A stretch of DNA of 35,190 bases, taken from positions 1 through 35,190 of the forward strand of contig CAJWWA010000004.1 of the NCBI GenBank assembly GCA_913048495.1, written 5' to 3'. The DNA is from an uncultured Halieaceae bacterium. GTDB taxonomy: Bacteria; Pseudomonadota; Gammaproteobacteria; Pseudomonadales; Halieaceae. This document shows positions 1-8,001 of the stretch, one piece after another (within the stretch, counting starts at the first letter, position 1; the number at the start of each line of letters is the position of its first letter). Made by a program: the position numbers and the translations under genes. The notes beneath the pieces were generated by a model, which ran no database searches, was not told the origin of the DNA, and saw nothing but the letters and a program-made list of their open reading frames with translations.

Positions 1-641
1 GCCGCCAGTTCGGGCTGTTCGCGGTAGACGTCCTCGACGCTGCGCCACCGTCGCTCCCGCTCGTCGTAGCAGCGGATATCGCCGTGCCCGATGTCGTAGA
101 TCCAGCCGTGGAGTTCGAGAGCATCGCTGGCAATGGCGGCAGCCACCGCAGGATGGGTCATCAGGTGGCGCAGCTGCAGCACCACGTTCTCCTCCGTCAG
201 CTCCGAGAGGTGCTCGCCGCGGAGGCCGCCGTGCCGCGCCCGCACCGTGGCAACCGCTGCCAGCGTGTGCCCCAGCCAGTCACTCGTGTGCGGGAGTTCG
301 CCGAGGTCCTCCGGCGCCATGGCGCCCTTGATGGCGCCGCAGTCCGTGTGACCACAGACCACGACGTGCTTTACCTTCAGCGCAGAAACAGCGTACTCGA
401 TAGCGGCGGTCGTCCCGCCCGCATGGCGCTCGTGCGGCGGCACGATGTTACCCGCATTACGGATGATGAACAGGTCGCCGGGGGCTGCCTGGGTCACCAG
501 GTTGGGGTCGATGCGCGAATCGGAGCAGGTAATGAAGAGAATGCGCGGATTCTGCGCGCTCGAGAGCTCCGTGAACAGCTCCTGCCGCTCCGGGAAGATC
601 TCTGTCTTGAACTTGTATACCCCGGCCAGCAGCTTGCGCAT
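1..641 (-). CDS. Beta-class carbonic anhydrase, 3' end cut by the window edge
   Basis: Catalyses reversible hydration of CO2 to bicarbonate in the cytoplasm. About 213 residues are visible, which is close to the full length of this family, so only the last few residues are missing. The zinc-site motifs are intact: CSDSR with Cys39, Asp41 and Arg43, and HTDC with His98 and Cys101; the GDLFIIRNAGN stretch is also typical. The ATG at 641 follows a purine-rich AGGGGGCGGA. The gene is divergent from the large GGDEF gene and shares its ~200-base upstream region. This is a plant-type (Can/CynT-like) beta enzyme; I cannot assign a more exact symbol. Confidence 0.93.
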   Translation of the reverse strand, partial: MRKLLAGVYKFKTEIFPERQELFTELSSAQNPRILFITCSDSRIDPNLVTQAAPGDLFIIRNAGNIVPPHERHAGGTTAAIEYAVSALKVKHVVVCGHTDCGAIKGAMAPEDLGELPHTSDWLGHTLAAVATVRARHGGLRGEHLSELTEENVVLQLRHLMTHPAVAAAIASDALELHGWIYDIGHGDIRCYDERERRWRSVEDVYREQPELA

Positions 642-688
642 TCCGCCCCCTGAAACCCCGCGGCCACCTGTTGCTCCTTATGGTCGCG

Positions 689-694
689 AGTATA
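689..694 (-). promoter_or_regulatory. Possible extended -10 box for the carbonic anhydrase gene
   Basis: On the minus strand the bases read TGT followed by TATACT, an extended -10 pattern, about 50 bases before the carbonic anhydrase ATG. No convincing -35 is seen at 16-18 bases. On the plus strand the overlapping TATAAC (691-696) could serve the divergent GGDEF gene. Confidence 0.35.
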
Positions 695-843
695 ACAGGG
701 GCGCGGCAGCGGCTGTTCTCTTGCGCTGCCTGCCGGGTTATCCTGCGTGCCGCTTCAGGGGGCGGCCGACATTACGATCCATCATGCAAATCGCTAGAAG
801 CCGTGCCAATGGCGGTCGTGCTGCGCGAGCCGCGGAAAGTCGC

Positions 844-3762
844 ATGCGCTCATCGCGGCGCGCCAGCTGCGCGCTGCTGATCCTGCTCGTCCTGCCGTCC
901 GCCGGCAGCCTCGCGCTGCATCACGAGCGCAGCCCCAGCCAGTTCCTCGTGCGCCAGTACGAACGGGAGCACGGCCTGCCCTCCGAAACCGTCTGGATGG
1001 CGCGCCAGGGGCCCGCGGGCTACCTCTGGCTGGCGACCCGCCGGGGCCTGGTGCGCTTCGACGGCCTCAATTTCACCGTGTTCAACGCCGAGAACCACCC
1101 GGCTTTCGCCAGCAGCGATGTGCGGGTGATCGAGTGGACGACCGACGGGCAGCTGTGGATCGGCACCTACGGTGGCGGCGCCCTGCGCATGAACGGCGAC
1201 CGCTTCACGCCGTTCACCCGCGAGGACGGCCTCGCCAGCGACACCGTCTACGACATTCACGTCGCCGACGACGGCACCGTCTGGTTCGCAACCGGCAGCG
1301 GCGTGAGCCGCTACCGGGACGGCGAGTTCCGGACCCTGGGCGAAGCGGAAGGGCTGGCCACCAACCGGCTGTTCCAGATAGCGGAAGGCGGCGATGGCGT
1401 GCTCTGGTTCAGCAGCCTCACCAGCGGCCTCTCGGTCCTCGACGGGAAAGGCTTCCGGGCCGTCGGCGTTGACGAGGGGCTCGACTCGCCACAGGGGCTG
1501 CTGCTGCACCGCGACCCGGACCTGGGCATCGTTGCCGGCACCCAGCCCGGCGGCCTCTATCGCCTCGGCGACGACGGCGGCATCGACGCGCTCAGCCTCG
1601 GCGAGCCGCTCCCGGTGCAGTCCATGCTGCGGGACGACGAGGGAACGCTCTGGCTGGGCACCTATGGCAGGGGGCTCTGGCGCCAGTGGGCGGACGGTCG
1701 ACGGGAGCGCTTCCCGCTGCCGGGTGCCGGGCTGGTCTTCGACCTGACCGAGGACCGGGACGGCAATCTCTGGGCGTCCACGGTACGCGGCCTGTTCCGC
1801 ATCCGCGACAGCGCCTTCATGCCCTTCGGCGAGGCAGAGGGCGCTTCCGACGCCGTCTTCGTCGTCGCCGTCGACAGCGACGGCAGCGTCCTCGCCGGCG
1901 CTGAAAACGCCGGGCTGTTCCGCATCACTGCGGACGGCCGCAGCAGCGAGCCGTGGCCCATGCTCGCCGGGCAGAGCGTGTCATCGCTGCTGCTACGCGA
2001 CAACGGTGAACTCTGGGTGGGCACCTTCGGCGATGGCCTCAAGCGCTTCGCGGACAGCGCGGGCGGCCGGCTTATCGGTACCGTGGACGGCCTCGCCGGC
2101 GGGCACATCCTGGCGATGGTCGAGCGCGCGGACGGCAGCGTCTGGATCGCCTCCGACGGCGGCGTCGATCGCTGGCAGGATGGCGCAGTCGAACCGGCAC
2201 CGCTGCAGCAGGCTGTGTCCGGGACACTCGTGCGCCATTTCCGGGAAACGCGTGACGGCACGCTCTGGCTGGGAACCAACGACGGGATCCTCGCCTGGGA
2301 CGGGGAATCGGTTCGGCGCTGGAACCGCGACGACGGCCTGGCAGGCAACATCGTCGTCGCCATCCACGAGGACCCGCGGGGCATCCTGTGGATCGGCAGC
2401 CGCGACGGCGGCCTGACCCGTCGCGAGGGCGACAGGCTGTTCGCCTTCGGGGCGGAGCAGGGGCTGCCCCAGCCATCCGTGCTGGCGATTCTCGACGATG
2501 GTGATGGCGGGCTCTGGCTGCCGGGCGGTGAGGGGCTCACCTGGGCGGACCGCGACAGCCTGGATGTCGTGGCCCGGGGCGAGGCCGCACAGGCGACCGC
2601 CCGGTTGCTGCGCGAGAATGACGGGCTGCGCTCGGCGCAGTTCCAGGGCGGCTTCCAGCCCGCGGGCGCCGCGGGCCCGGATGGGCGGCTCTGGCTGCCG
2701 ACCAACGGCGGCGTCGTCGGCTTCGACCCGGACGCCGTGCTCGCGCCCGCGCCCCGGCTGCAGAGCTATGTCGAGGCCGTGCGGGTCAACGGCGAACCGG
2801 TGGCGCTCAGCCGGCCGCTCACCCTGCCGGCCACGCTGAACAGTCTCGAGATCGATTATACCGCGCCCCAGCTCTCCAACGCCGAGAACGTGCGCTTCCG
2901 TTACCGGGTCGGGGATGACGGGGAATGGCAGGACGCCGGCACCCGGCGGACGGCCTACTTCACGTCGATGCCGGCGGGCGAGCGGGTATTCACCGTGCAG
3001 GCGAAGACCGACGCCGGCCCCTTCCCCGACCCCAATGGCGACAGCGCGCGGCTGCTCCTAAACCGTACACCGCACTGGTACGAAACGCCCTGGGCCCCCG
3101 TCGGCGTCACGCTGCTGCTGGTGCTGATGGCCGGCCTCGGCTACCGGCTCCTCGACCGGCGGGCCCGGGGCCGGGAGCAGCGCCTCGAACAGCTGGTTAA
3201 CCGCCGCACCGAGGAACTGCAGGCGGCGCTCGCCAAGGTAGAGGAGATCTCGCGTATCGACAGCCTCACCGGCGTCGCCAACCGGCGCTACTTCGAGGAG
3301 CGGCTGGCGGCGACCTGGAAGATGGCGGCACGGGCGGTACGGCCGGTGAGCGTGATCATGCTCGACATCGACCGCTTCAAGCAATTCAACGACAGCCTCG
3401 GCCACCAGGCGGGGGATGAATGCCTGCGCCAGATCGCCGAGGGCCTCCAGGGCGGCCTGCTGCGCGACAACGACCTGGTGGCCCGCTACGGCGGCGAGGA
3501 GTTCGTGATCCTCCTTTATGATGCCGACGCTGACGGTGCCGCTCGCGTGGCGCGGCGGATCATCGAGCAGGTGGACGCCCTGAAACTGCGCCACCCCGAG
3601 AGCGACGTCTCTCCCTACGTGACCGTCAGCCTCGGTTGCGCCACGGCCCGCGCCGGCGAGCTGGAAGACCCTTACGTCCTGGTGGACCGGGCCGACCGGG
3701 CGCTCTACGACGCCAAACGCGCAGGCCGCAGCCAACTCAAGGTGTTCGCGACCTCGGCCTGA
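844..3762 (+). CDS. Membrane diguanylate cyclase with periplasmic propeller sensor
   Basis: 972 residues. Order of parts: signal peptide (1-23), about 14 two-component-regulator propeller repeats with recurring LWIGT/LWLGT and DGL motifs (about 50-660), a Y_Y_Y domain (about 675-735), one membrane helix (about 751-770), a short coil, and a C-terminal GGDEF domain. The active-site signature is GGEEF (883-887), and RDND at 874-877 is a correctly spaced RxxD inhibitory site, so it should make c-di-GMP with product feedback. The sensor layout resembles hybrid two-component sensors for periplasmic glycans, but the ligand is unknown. I prefer ATG 844 because a good signal peptide starts there and GGAAAG lies just upstream; ATG 784 is in frame but would put 20 residues before it. 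Confidence 0.9.
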   Translation: MRSSRRASCALLILLVLPSAGSLALHHERSPSQFLVRQYEREHGLPSETVWMARQGPAGYLWLATRRGLVRFDGLNFTVFNAENHPAFASSDVRVIEWTTDGQLWIGTYGGGALRMNGDRFTPFTREDGLASDTVYDIHVADDGTVWFATGSGVSRYRDGEFRTLGEAEGLATNRLFQIAEGGDGVLWFSSLTSGLSVLDGKGFRAVGVDEGLDSPQGLLLHRDPDLGIVAGTQPGGLYRLGDDGGIDALSLGEPLPVQSMLRDDEGTLWLGTYGRGLWRQWADGRRERFPLPGAGLVFDLTEDRDGNLWASTVRGLFRIRDSAFMPFGEAEGASDAVFVVAVDSDGSVLAGAENAGLFRITADGRSSEPWPMLAGQSVSSLLLRDNGELWVGTFGDGLKRFADSAGGRLIGTVDGLAGGHILAMVERADGSVWIASDGGVDRWQDGAVEPAPLQQAVSGTLVRHFRETRDGTLWLGTNDGILAWDGESVRRWNRDDGLAGNIVVAIHEDPRGILWIGSRDGGLTRREGDRLFAFGAEQGLPQPSVLAILDDGDGGLWLPGGEGLTWADRDSLDVVARGEAAQATARLLRENDGLRSAQFQGGFQPAGAAGPDGRLWLPTNGGVVGFDPDAVLAPAPRLQSYVEAVRVNGEPVALSRPLTLPATLNSLEIDYTAPQLSNAENVRFRYRVGDDGEWQDAGTRRTAYFTSMPAGERVFTVQAKTDAGPFPDPNGDSARLLLNRTPHWYETPWAPVGVTLLLVLMAGLGYRLLDRRARGREQRLEQLVNRRTEELQAALAKVEEISRIDSLTGVANRRYFEERLAATWKMAARAVRPVSVIMLDIDRFKQFNDSLGHQAGDECLRQIAEGLQGGLLRDNDLVARYGGEEFVILLYDADADGAARVARRIIEQVDALKLRHPESDVSPYVTVSLGCATARAGELEDPYVLVDRADRALYDAKRAGRSQLKVFATSA

Positions 3763-3781
3763 CCCGCCCCCCGGGGGCGGG
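3763..3781. terminator. GC hairpin between convergent gene ends
   Basis: CCCGCCCC, a 3-base loop, then GGGGCGGG forms a perfect 8-bp stem in the 27-base gap between the GGDEF gene (+) and the lipoprotein gene (-). No T-run follows on either strand, so it is at best a non-classical bidirectional terminator. Confidence 0.4.
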
Positions 3782-3789
3782 CGGTTGCC

Positions 3790-4803
3790 TCAGCGACGGG
3801 CGATGGCCGTGCTGTCGACGGTATAGCGGCGCAGCGTCTGCCGCGCCTCGACGACAGCTGCAGCGAGGGTCCGCTCGCCACTCGCCAGCGCATCGGCGTG
3901 GCCGAGAAAGTCCGCGTACATCGCCTCCGGTTCGCCCTCGAGCGTCAGGCCGATCTCGCCCTGCTCACGCTCCAGGCGCGTCCACAGCTCGCGCACCGCT
4001 GCCCAGTAGTCTGCGGTTTCACGCCAGTAGTCTTCTGCAATTGCCACCGCAAAGTCGCCGTTGTGTTGGTAGCGATTGACGCCGATTTCCCGCACCAGCG
4101 GCGCCGGACCCGCGGCGCCGACGCGCAGCTTGGTGTTGTCCTGCTCGTGCACCCAGCCCTCCGGCGTGAGCGCGTGACGGTTCACCGCGCGGATCGCATC
4201 GTAGTCGTCGCGCTTGGTCGCGTCGCGGCGCGGCAGCGGGCGGAGGGCCGGTTCGGAGGTCCAGGCGGCCGTGCCGCGGTCGTGGCGCCAGTCACCGAGA
4301 GCGGCATAGCGGGGGCTGTCATCGACCTGGTAAACGAACTGCGCCCAGCGGCCATCGGCTTCCCCGGGGTCGAGATCGCGGCGGCGCCAGCGGTTGGCGC
4401 CCAGGTAGTCGAAGACGTAAGCGGGCTCGTAGACCCACTTCTGCCGCCAGTGCTTGACCGGCAGCTGCTTGCCATCGGCACCGACGACCAGGATGTGCTG
4501 CAGCTCGATCAGCCCGGGTTCGTCGCGGATGACCCGCACGACTTCAAAGGCCCCGGAGTGATAGGGCTCCGCGGGCGTGTAGGCTGCGTCGAAGCTCACC
4601 GTCTCTTCGAAGTCGAAGGTCACGGCGTAGTCCCCGGCCATGGCGAGAATCGCCGCGCGGTCCGCAGCAGGCGGCGCCGCAGTGATAGCAGCGCTGCCGG
4701 GACCGCCGCTCGCGCAGCCGCCGAGGGTAGTGAACAGCAGCGTTGCCAGCAGCCCGGCCGCCAGCTTCAGGGGACACCGGGTCCCTGTGGTGGTTTGCAT
4801 CAT
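3790..4803 (-). CDS. DUF6607-type lipoprotein, apparently iron regulated
   Basis: 337 residues. A lipoprotein signal peptide ends at LGGC with Cys30 as the lipidated residue, so the protein sits in the periplasm on a membrane. The mature part shows landmarks I associate with DUF6607: YAVTFDFEETV near residue 60, LQHILVV, and KHWRQKWVYE near 120. The family has no proven function; members are often near iron-uptake genes as far as I recall. GGAGA lies 6 bases before the ATGATG start. Upstream is a sigma-70-like promoter with a Fur-box match across its -10 box, so iron repression is likely. The family call is from memory of these motifs and would need a profile search. Confidence 0.75.
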   Translation of the reverse strand: MMQTTTGTRCPLKLAAGLLATLLFTTLGGCASGGPGSAAITAAPPAADRAAILAMAGDYAVTFDFEETVSFDAAYTPAEPYHSGAFEVVRVIRDEPGLIELQHILVVGADGKQLPVKHWRQKWVYEPAYVFDYLGANRWRRRDLDPGEADGRWAQFVYQVDDSPRYAALGDWRHDRGTAAWTSEPALRPLPRRDATKRDDYDAIRAVNRHALTPEGWVHEQDNTKLRVGAAGPAPLVREIGVNRYQHNGDFAVAIAEDYWRETADYWAAVRELWTRLEREQGEIGLTLEGEPEAMYADFLGHADALASGERTLAAAVVEARQTLRRYTVDSTAIARR

Positions 4804-4873
4804 TATCGATCTCCCTGTTGCCTCTCTGTCGCAGCCACCGAGTATCCGGCGGCACCCATAAACGAACTGTAAA

Positions 4874-4892
4874 AGTAATGCGAATCATTATT
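4874..4892. promoter_or_regulatory. Fur box
   Basis: AGTAATGCGAATCATTATT matches 14 of 19 positions of the classic Fur box (GATAATGATAATCATTATC), including an unbroken AATCATTAT core. It covers the -10 box of the lipoprotein gene's promoter, the usual arrangement for repression by iron-loaded Fur. It lies 71 bases before that gene's start and 163 bases before the plus-strand gene at 5056, so the first is the likelier target. Confidence 0.7.
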
Positions 4893-4915
4893 GTTCGTGT
4901 TTCTTGTTTTTGCAA
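4887..4915 (-). promoter_or_regulatory. Sigma-70-like promoter of the DUF6607 lipoprotein gene
   Basis: On the minus strand TTGCAA (4915-4910) and AATAAT (4892-4887) are 17 bases apart, matching 4/6 and 5/6 of the -35 and -10 consensus. It sits in the only AT-rich patch of the neighbourhood and overlaps the Fur box. The predicted leader is about 75 bases. Confidence 0.6.
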
Positions 4916-5055
4916 CAGATCCTGTTCCTTCCCTGCAGGCTGTCTGCGGCTGACCGCCCGCGGGCGGGATGAACGCGACAAAACACTGACAGGGGTCATG
5001 CGCCGGCCGGGGGCGCCGTGGGAAAATAGCGCTCCGCCATGCACAGGGAGGACCT

Positions 5056-5475
5056 ATGGACAGCTTCGCGAAGAAGTATCTCGTCGGCCTCGTCGCCGTG
5101 GTCATCATCGCCACCGGGTATTGGTACCTGAACCGGGACACCCGGGTTGGGGACATCAACGCCATGCTCGCGGCGGACGCGGAGCTCGCCGGGTACCCCT
5201 ACCCCTTCCGCGTAAAGAGCCTTGCCAACGGCGTCGCGATCATGGGCAGCCCGCGCTCCGCGGAAGTGCCGGTCATGCAGTTCCTGCGCACCGCCTTCCC
5301 GGCCCTGCGCAACACCCCGGTCGATGACCCGGCCATGATGGCCGCCCAGGACACGCTGGTGGACAAGCAGTCGCGGGCCGCGAAGCTGGTCGAGGCCGAA
5401 GAGGATGTCCGCGCCGTGCGCTGGGAACTCGACGAGCGCTGGTACAACGAGCACGGGGTGTTCCTGAACCGCTGA
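5056..5475 (+). CDS. Small membrane-anchored protein of unknown function
   Basis: 139 residues; I do not recognise the family. An N-terminal helix (about residues 8-25) preceded by KKY looks like an uncleaved inner-membrane anchor, leaving a charged domain of about 110 residues probably in the periplasm. The C-terminal half is rich in Glu, Ala and Arg and likely helical. AGGGAGG five bases before the ATG is a strong ribosome site, so the gene is very likely real. It stands alone, between the Fur-controlled lipoprotein gene (divergent) and the ATP-grasp gene (convergent, 58 bases away). Confidence 0.75.
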   Translation: MDSFAKKYLVGLVAVVIIATGYWYLNRDTRVGDINAMLAADAELAGYPYPFRVKSLANGVAIMGSPRSAEVPVMQFLRTAFPALRNTPVDDPAMMAAQDTLVDKQSRAAKLVEAEEDVRAVRWELDERWYNEHGVFLNR

Positions 5476-5533
5476 CGCCGGTTAGCACTCAACGTGCAAT
5501 TACGGGGCGACCCCGGGGAATCGCGGCTTTCCG

Positions 5534-6487
5534 TCAGCTGCCCGCAAAGGCCTCCATGGCCCAGGCCACGCGCTCGGCAGGTTCCGGCAGGCGCCGGTCG
5601 CCGAGGGCCTCGACGCGGCGCAGCCGCGGCAGCAGGCCACAGCCGTTGGCGATCTGGATCGCGAGGCCCGGCCGGGCATTGAGCTCAAGGAGCAGCGGGC
5701 CCTGCTGCCGGTCCAGCACCAGGTCCACCCCCAGGTAGCCGAGGCCGGTCATGTCGTGGCAGCGTGCTGCCAGCACCAGCAGTTCGCGCCAGCCCGGGAC
5801 GCGGATGGCGTCCAGCGGACGCCCGGTGTCCGGGTGCAGGGTCAGCGGCTGGCCGAACTGCACGGCGCGCAGGCAGCGGCCGCTGTCCAGCGCGAGGCCC
5901 ACGCCCACCGCGCCCTGGTGCAGGTTGGCCTTGCCGTCCGAGTCGTGGGTGGACAGGCGCAGCATGGCCATGACCGGGTAGCCCCGGAAGACGACCACCC
6001 GGATGTCCGGCACCCCCTCGAAGGAGTAACCGCTGAAGCAGTCGTCGGCACTGATCAGGTCCTCCACCAGCACCGCGTCCGGGTTGCCGCCGAGGGAGTA
6101 GAGCCCCGCGAGCGTGTTGGACAGGTGTCGCTGCAGGTCGGCGAGGCCGACCCGGACCCCGGAGGCCTTGACCCAGGCGTCCTCGTCCCGGCGCTGGATC
6201 ACCCAGATACCCTTGCCCCCCGACCCCTTGGCGGGCTTCATGGCGAAGCCCTCGAGGGCCGCCAGCCGGCTGCCGACGCGCTGTACCTGGTGCTGCGCTC
6301 GGAGCACCAGGCGCAGGGAGGGCGTTGGCACGCCGTACTCCTCCGCCAGGAGCTTGGTGCGCAGCTTGTCGTCTACCAGCGGGAAGCGGGAGCGCTCATT
6401 GTAGCGCTGGATGAAGGCGAGGTTGCGCGCGTTCATGCCGAGCATGCCGTAGCGCTCGAGACGCTGCGGCGTGACCCAGCGCCTCAC
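5534..6487 (-). CDS. RimK-like ATP-grasp (alpha-L-glutamate ligase-like) protein
   Basis: 317 residues. An ATP-grasp ligase fold: the nucleotide loop KPAKGSGGKG (84-93), DIRVVVFRG (161-169) and the metal-binding ELNARPG (268-274) are all intact, so it should be catalytically active. Such enzymes join an amino acid or peptide to a carboxylate; the substrate is not known for this subfamily. The GTG start at 6487 overlaps the stop of the upstream membrane gene by GTGA; the open frame runs much further upstream, but that part only mirrors the membrane gene. It is the last gene of the retropepsin / membrane transglutaminase-like / ATP-grasp trio. Confidence 0.88.
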   Translation of the reverse strand: MRRWVTPQRLERYGMLGMNARNLAFIQRYNERSRFPLVDDKLRTKLLAEEYGVPTPSLRLVLRAQHQVQRVGSRLAALEGFAMKPAKGSGGKGIWVIQRRDEDAWVKASGVRVGLADLQRHLSNTLAGLYSLGGNPDAVLVEDLISADDCFSGYSFEGVPDIRVVVFRGYPVMAMLRLSTHDSDGKANLHQGAVGVGLALDSGRCLRAVQFGQPLTLHPDTGRPLDAIRVPGWRELLVLAARCHDMTGLGYLGVDLVLDRQQGPLLLELNARPGLAIQIANGCGLLPRLRRVEALGDRRLPEPAERVAWAMEAFAGS

Positions 6488-8001
6488 CGCCAATCCTCCT
6501 CGATGGCGTGGAAGCGGCGCAACTCCGACAGCTTGTAGCCCGTGTACTGACCCATGGCGAGGATCGCCGCGAGCAGCACGAGGTTCAGCTCCGGGAAGTT
6601 GAAGGTGAGGTGCTGTACGAGGGGCCAGCGCATGAGTGCGTAGGCCGCTATCGCCACGACGAGACTGCCGGTGCCCTGGATGAGAACCTCGCGCACGCCC
6701 TCCTCCTCCCAGAGAATGCTCATGCGCTCGATGGTCCAGGCGATGATGATCATCGGGAAGAAGGTGATGATCATGCCGGTGCTGTAGCCGAGCTGGTAGC
6801 CGAGGATACTCAGCGCCGAGATGATGAAGATCACCAGCACGATGAGCGTCGCGATACGGGCGACCAGCAGCAGGTTCAGCCGCGACAGGTAGCCGCGCAT
6901 CATGAGGCCGAGGGCGACGACGGAAATGAAGCTCGCCAGTCCCGGCAGCAGGGAGGTCTGCAGGAACGCCAGGGCAATGAGAATGGGCATGAAAGTGCCT
7001 GCGGTGCGCACCCCCACGAGGACCCGCATGAACACCACGACCATGGCGCCCAGCGGCAGCAGCAGGAGCATCTTGAACATGCCCTGCTCCTCGATGGGCA
7101 GGCTGTGCAGCCCCACCTTGTAGAAGGCGCTGTCGCCGGCCGCCGCCCGGGCCAGCGTTTCCGCCGGCACGGACTGGCGCAGCATGGAGAAGTTCACGCG
7201 GGACTGGCGGGCGCCGCTCACGTCGATGAGCGAGCGGCCCTTGCGGTGCCAGAGGAGCAGGTCTTCCGGCACGCCGGCGGCCCCGGTCTGGGGGTCGATC
7301 AGCGTCCACTCTCCGGCGTGGAAGACCTCCACCATGGGCTTCAGGTCCTGGCGCCGGCGCGCATCCTCCAGCTGCAGCGCGAGCACCTGCCGCGCCGGGA
7401 CGTCGGCATCATTGAGCAGCTTGTTGAGGAGCGCGGCGCGGGACTCGGCCTGGTTCAGCAGGAGCGCGGCATTCTGGTCGCCCTGGCGGGTCGCCATCAG
7501 CTTGACCAGCTCCCGCGCCAGGCTCAGCGGGTCGCTGCTCGTCTCACCGGCCCGGGCGAGGAGTTCCGCTGCGGCGGTGCCCTGCACCTCGCTCCAGAAC
7601 ACCGGCTCCGCCCTCGGCAAGCGCGGCGGCGGCGCCGCGGGCGCGCGCGGGCGCGGCAGGAACTGCGCCGAATAATAGAGAGACTGCGGCCCGCTGGCCT
7701 CGCGCCGGGTCCACTCGGCGCGCCGGTCTCCCCCGTCCTCCACGATGGAGAAACCGAAGCCCGGCGAGGCGGCCTGCTCCTGGGTCACGGAGAACTGCGG
7801 CAGGTCCTCGGGAACGGAGAGGCTGACCGAGACCGGGCCACCGAGGGCGACGAGGTCCACCCGCGCTTCCACCTGCCACACGGAGCGCTCCTGCCCGGGC
7901 AGGAAAGGCGTGCCCGTTTCGAGGAAGCGCAGGATGGCGACAAGAATGCCGGAGGCGGCAAGCAGCGCCACCGTGGCGAAGAAGGTGGCGCGGGGGTTCA
8001 C
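6484..8001 (-). CDS. Inactive transglutaminase fused to a multi-helix membrane domain
   Basis: 505 residues, matching the family 'inactive transglutaminase fused to 7 transmembrane helices' (also called UUP1 family). One N-terminal helix (7-27) is followed by a periplasmic part whose segment about 150-260 has the transglutaminase layout, including VPARQVLAL and IDPQTG. The catalytic Cys position (around 176-178, GDQNAAL) has no Cys, and the usual HAW is KPM (221-223), so it cannot be a normal transglutaminase and may bind a peptide instead. About six or seven membrane helices fill 310-490. The GTG start overlaps the retropepsin gene stop by 4 bases, and the ATP-grasp gene follows with the same overlap. 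Confidence 0.88.
   Translation of the reverse strand: MNPRATFFATVALLAASGILVAILRFLETGTPFLPGQERSVWQVEARVDLVALGGPVSVSLSVPEDLPQFSVTQEQAASPGFGFSIVEDGGDRRAEWTRREASGPQSLYYSAQFLPRPRAPAAPPPRLPRAEPVFWSEVQGTAAAELLARAGETSSDPLSLARELVKLMATRQGDQNAALLLNQAESRAALLNKLLNDADVPARQVLALQLEDARRRQDLKPMVEVFHAGEWTLIDPQTGAAGVPEDLLLWHRKGRSLIDVSGARQSRVNFSMLRQSVPAETLARAAAGDSAFYKVGLHSLPIEEQGMFKMLLLLPLGAMVVVFMRVLVGVRTAGTFMPILIALAFLQTSLLPGLASFISVVALGLMMRGYLSRLNLLLVARIATLIVLVIFIISALSILGYQLGYSTGMIITFFPMIIIAWTIERMSILWEEEGVREVLIQGTGSLVVAIAAYALMRWPLVQHLTFNFPELNLVLLAAILAMGQYTGYKLSELRRFHAIEEDWR

Noticed and set aside
445-843. Open frame extending the propeller GGDEF gene upstream to 445 or 784
   Set aside because: It runs antisense to the carbonic anhydrase gene, and the signal peptide begins at 844.
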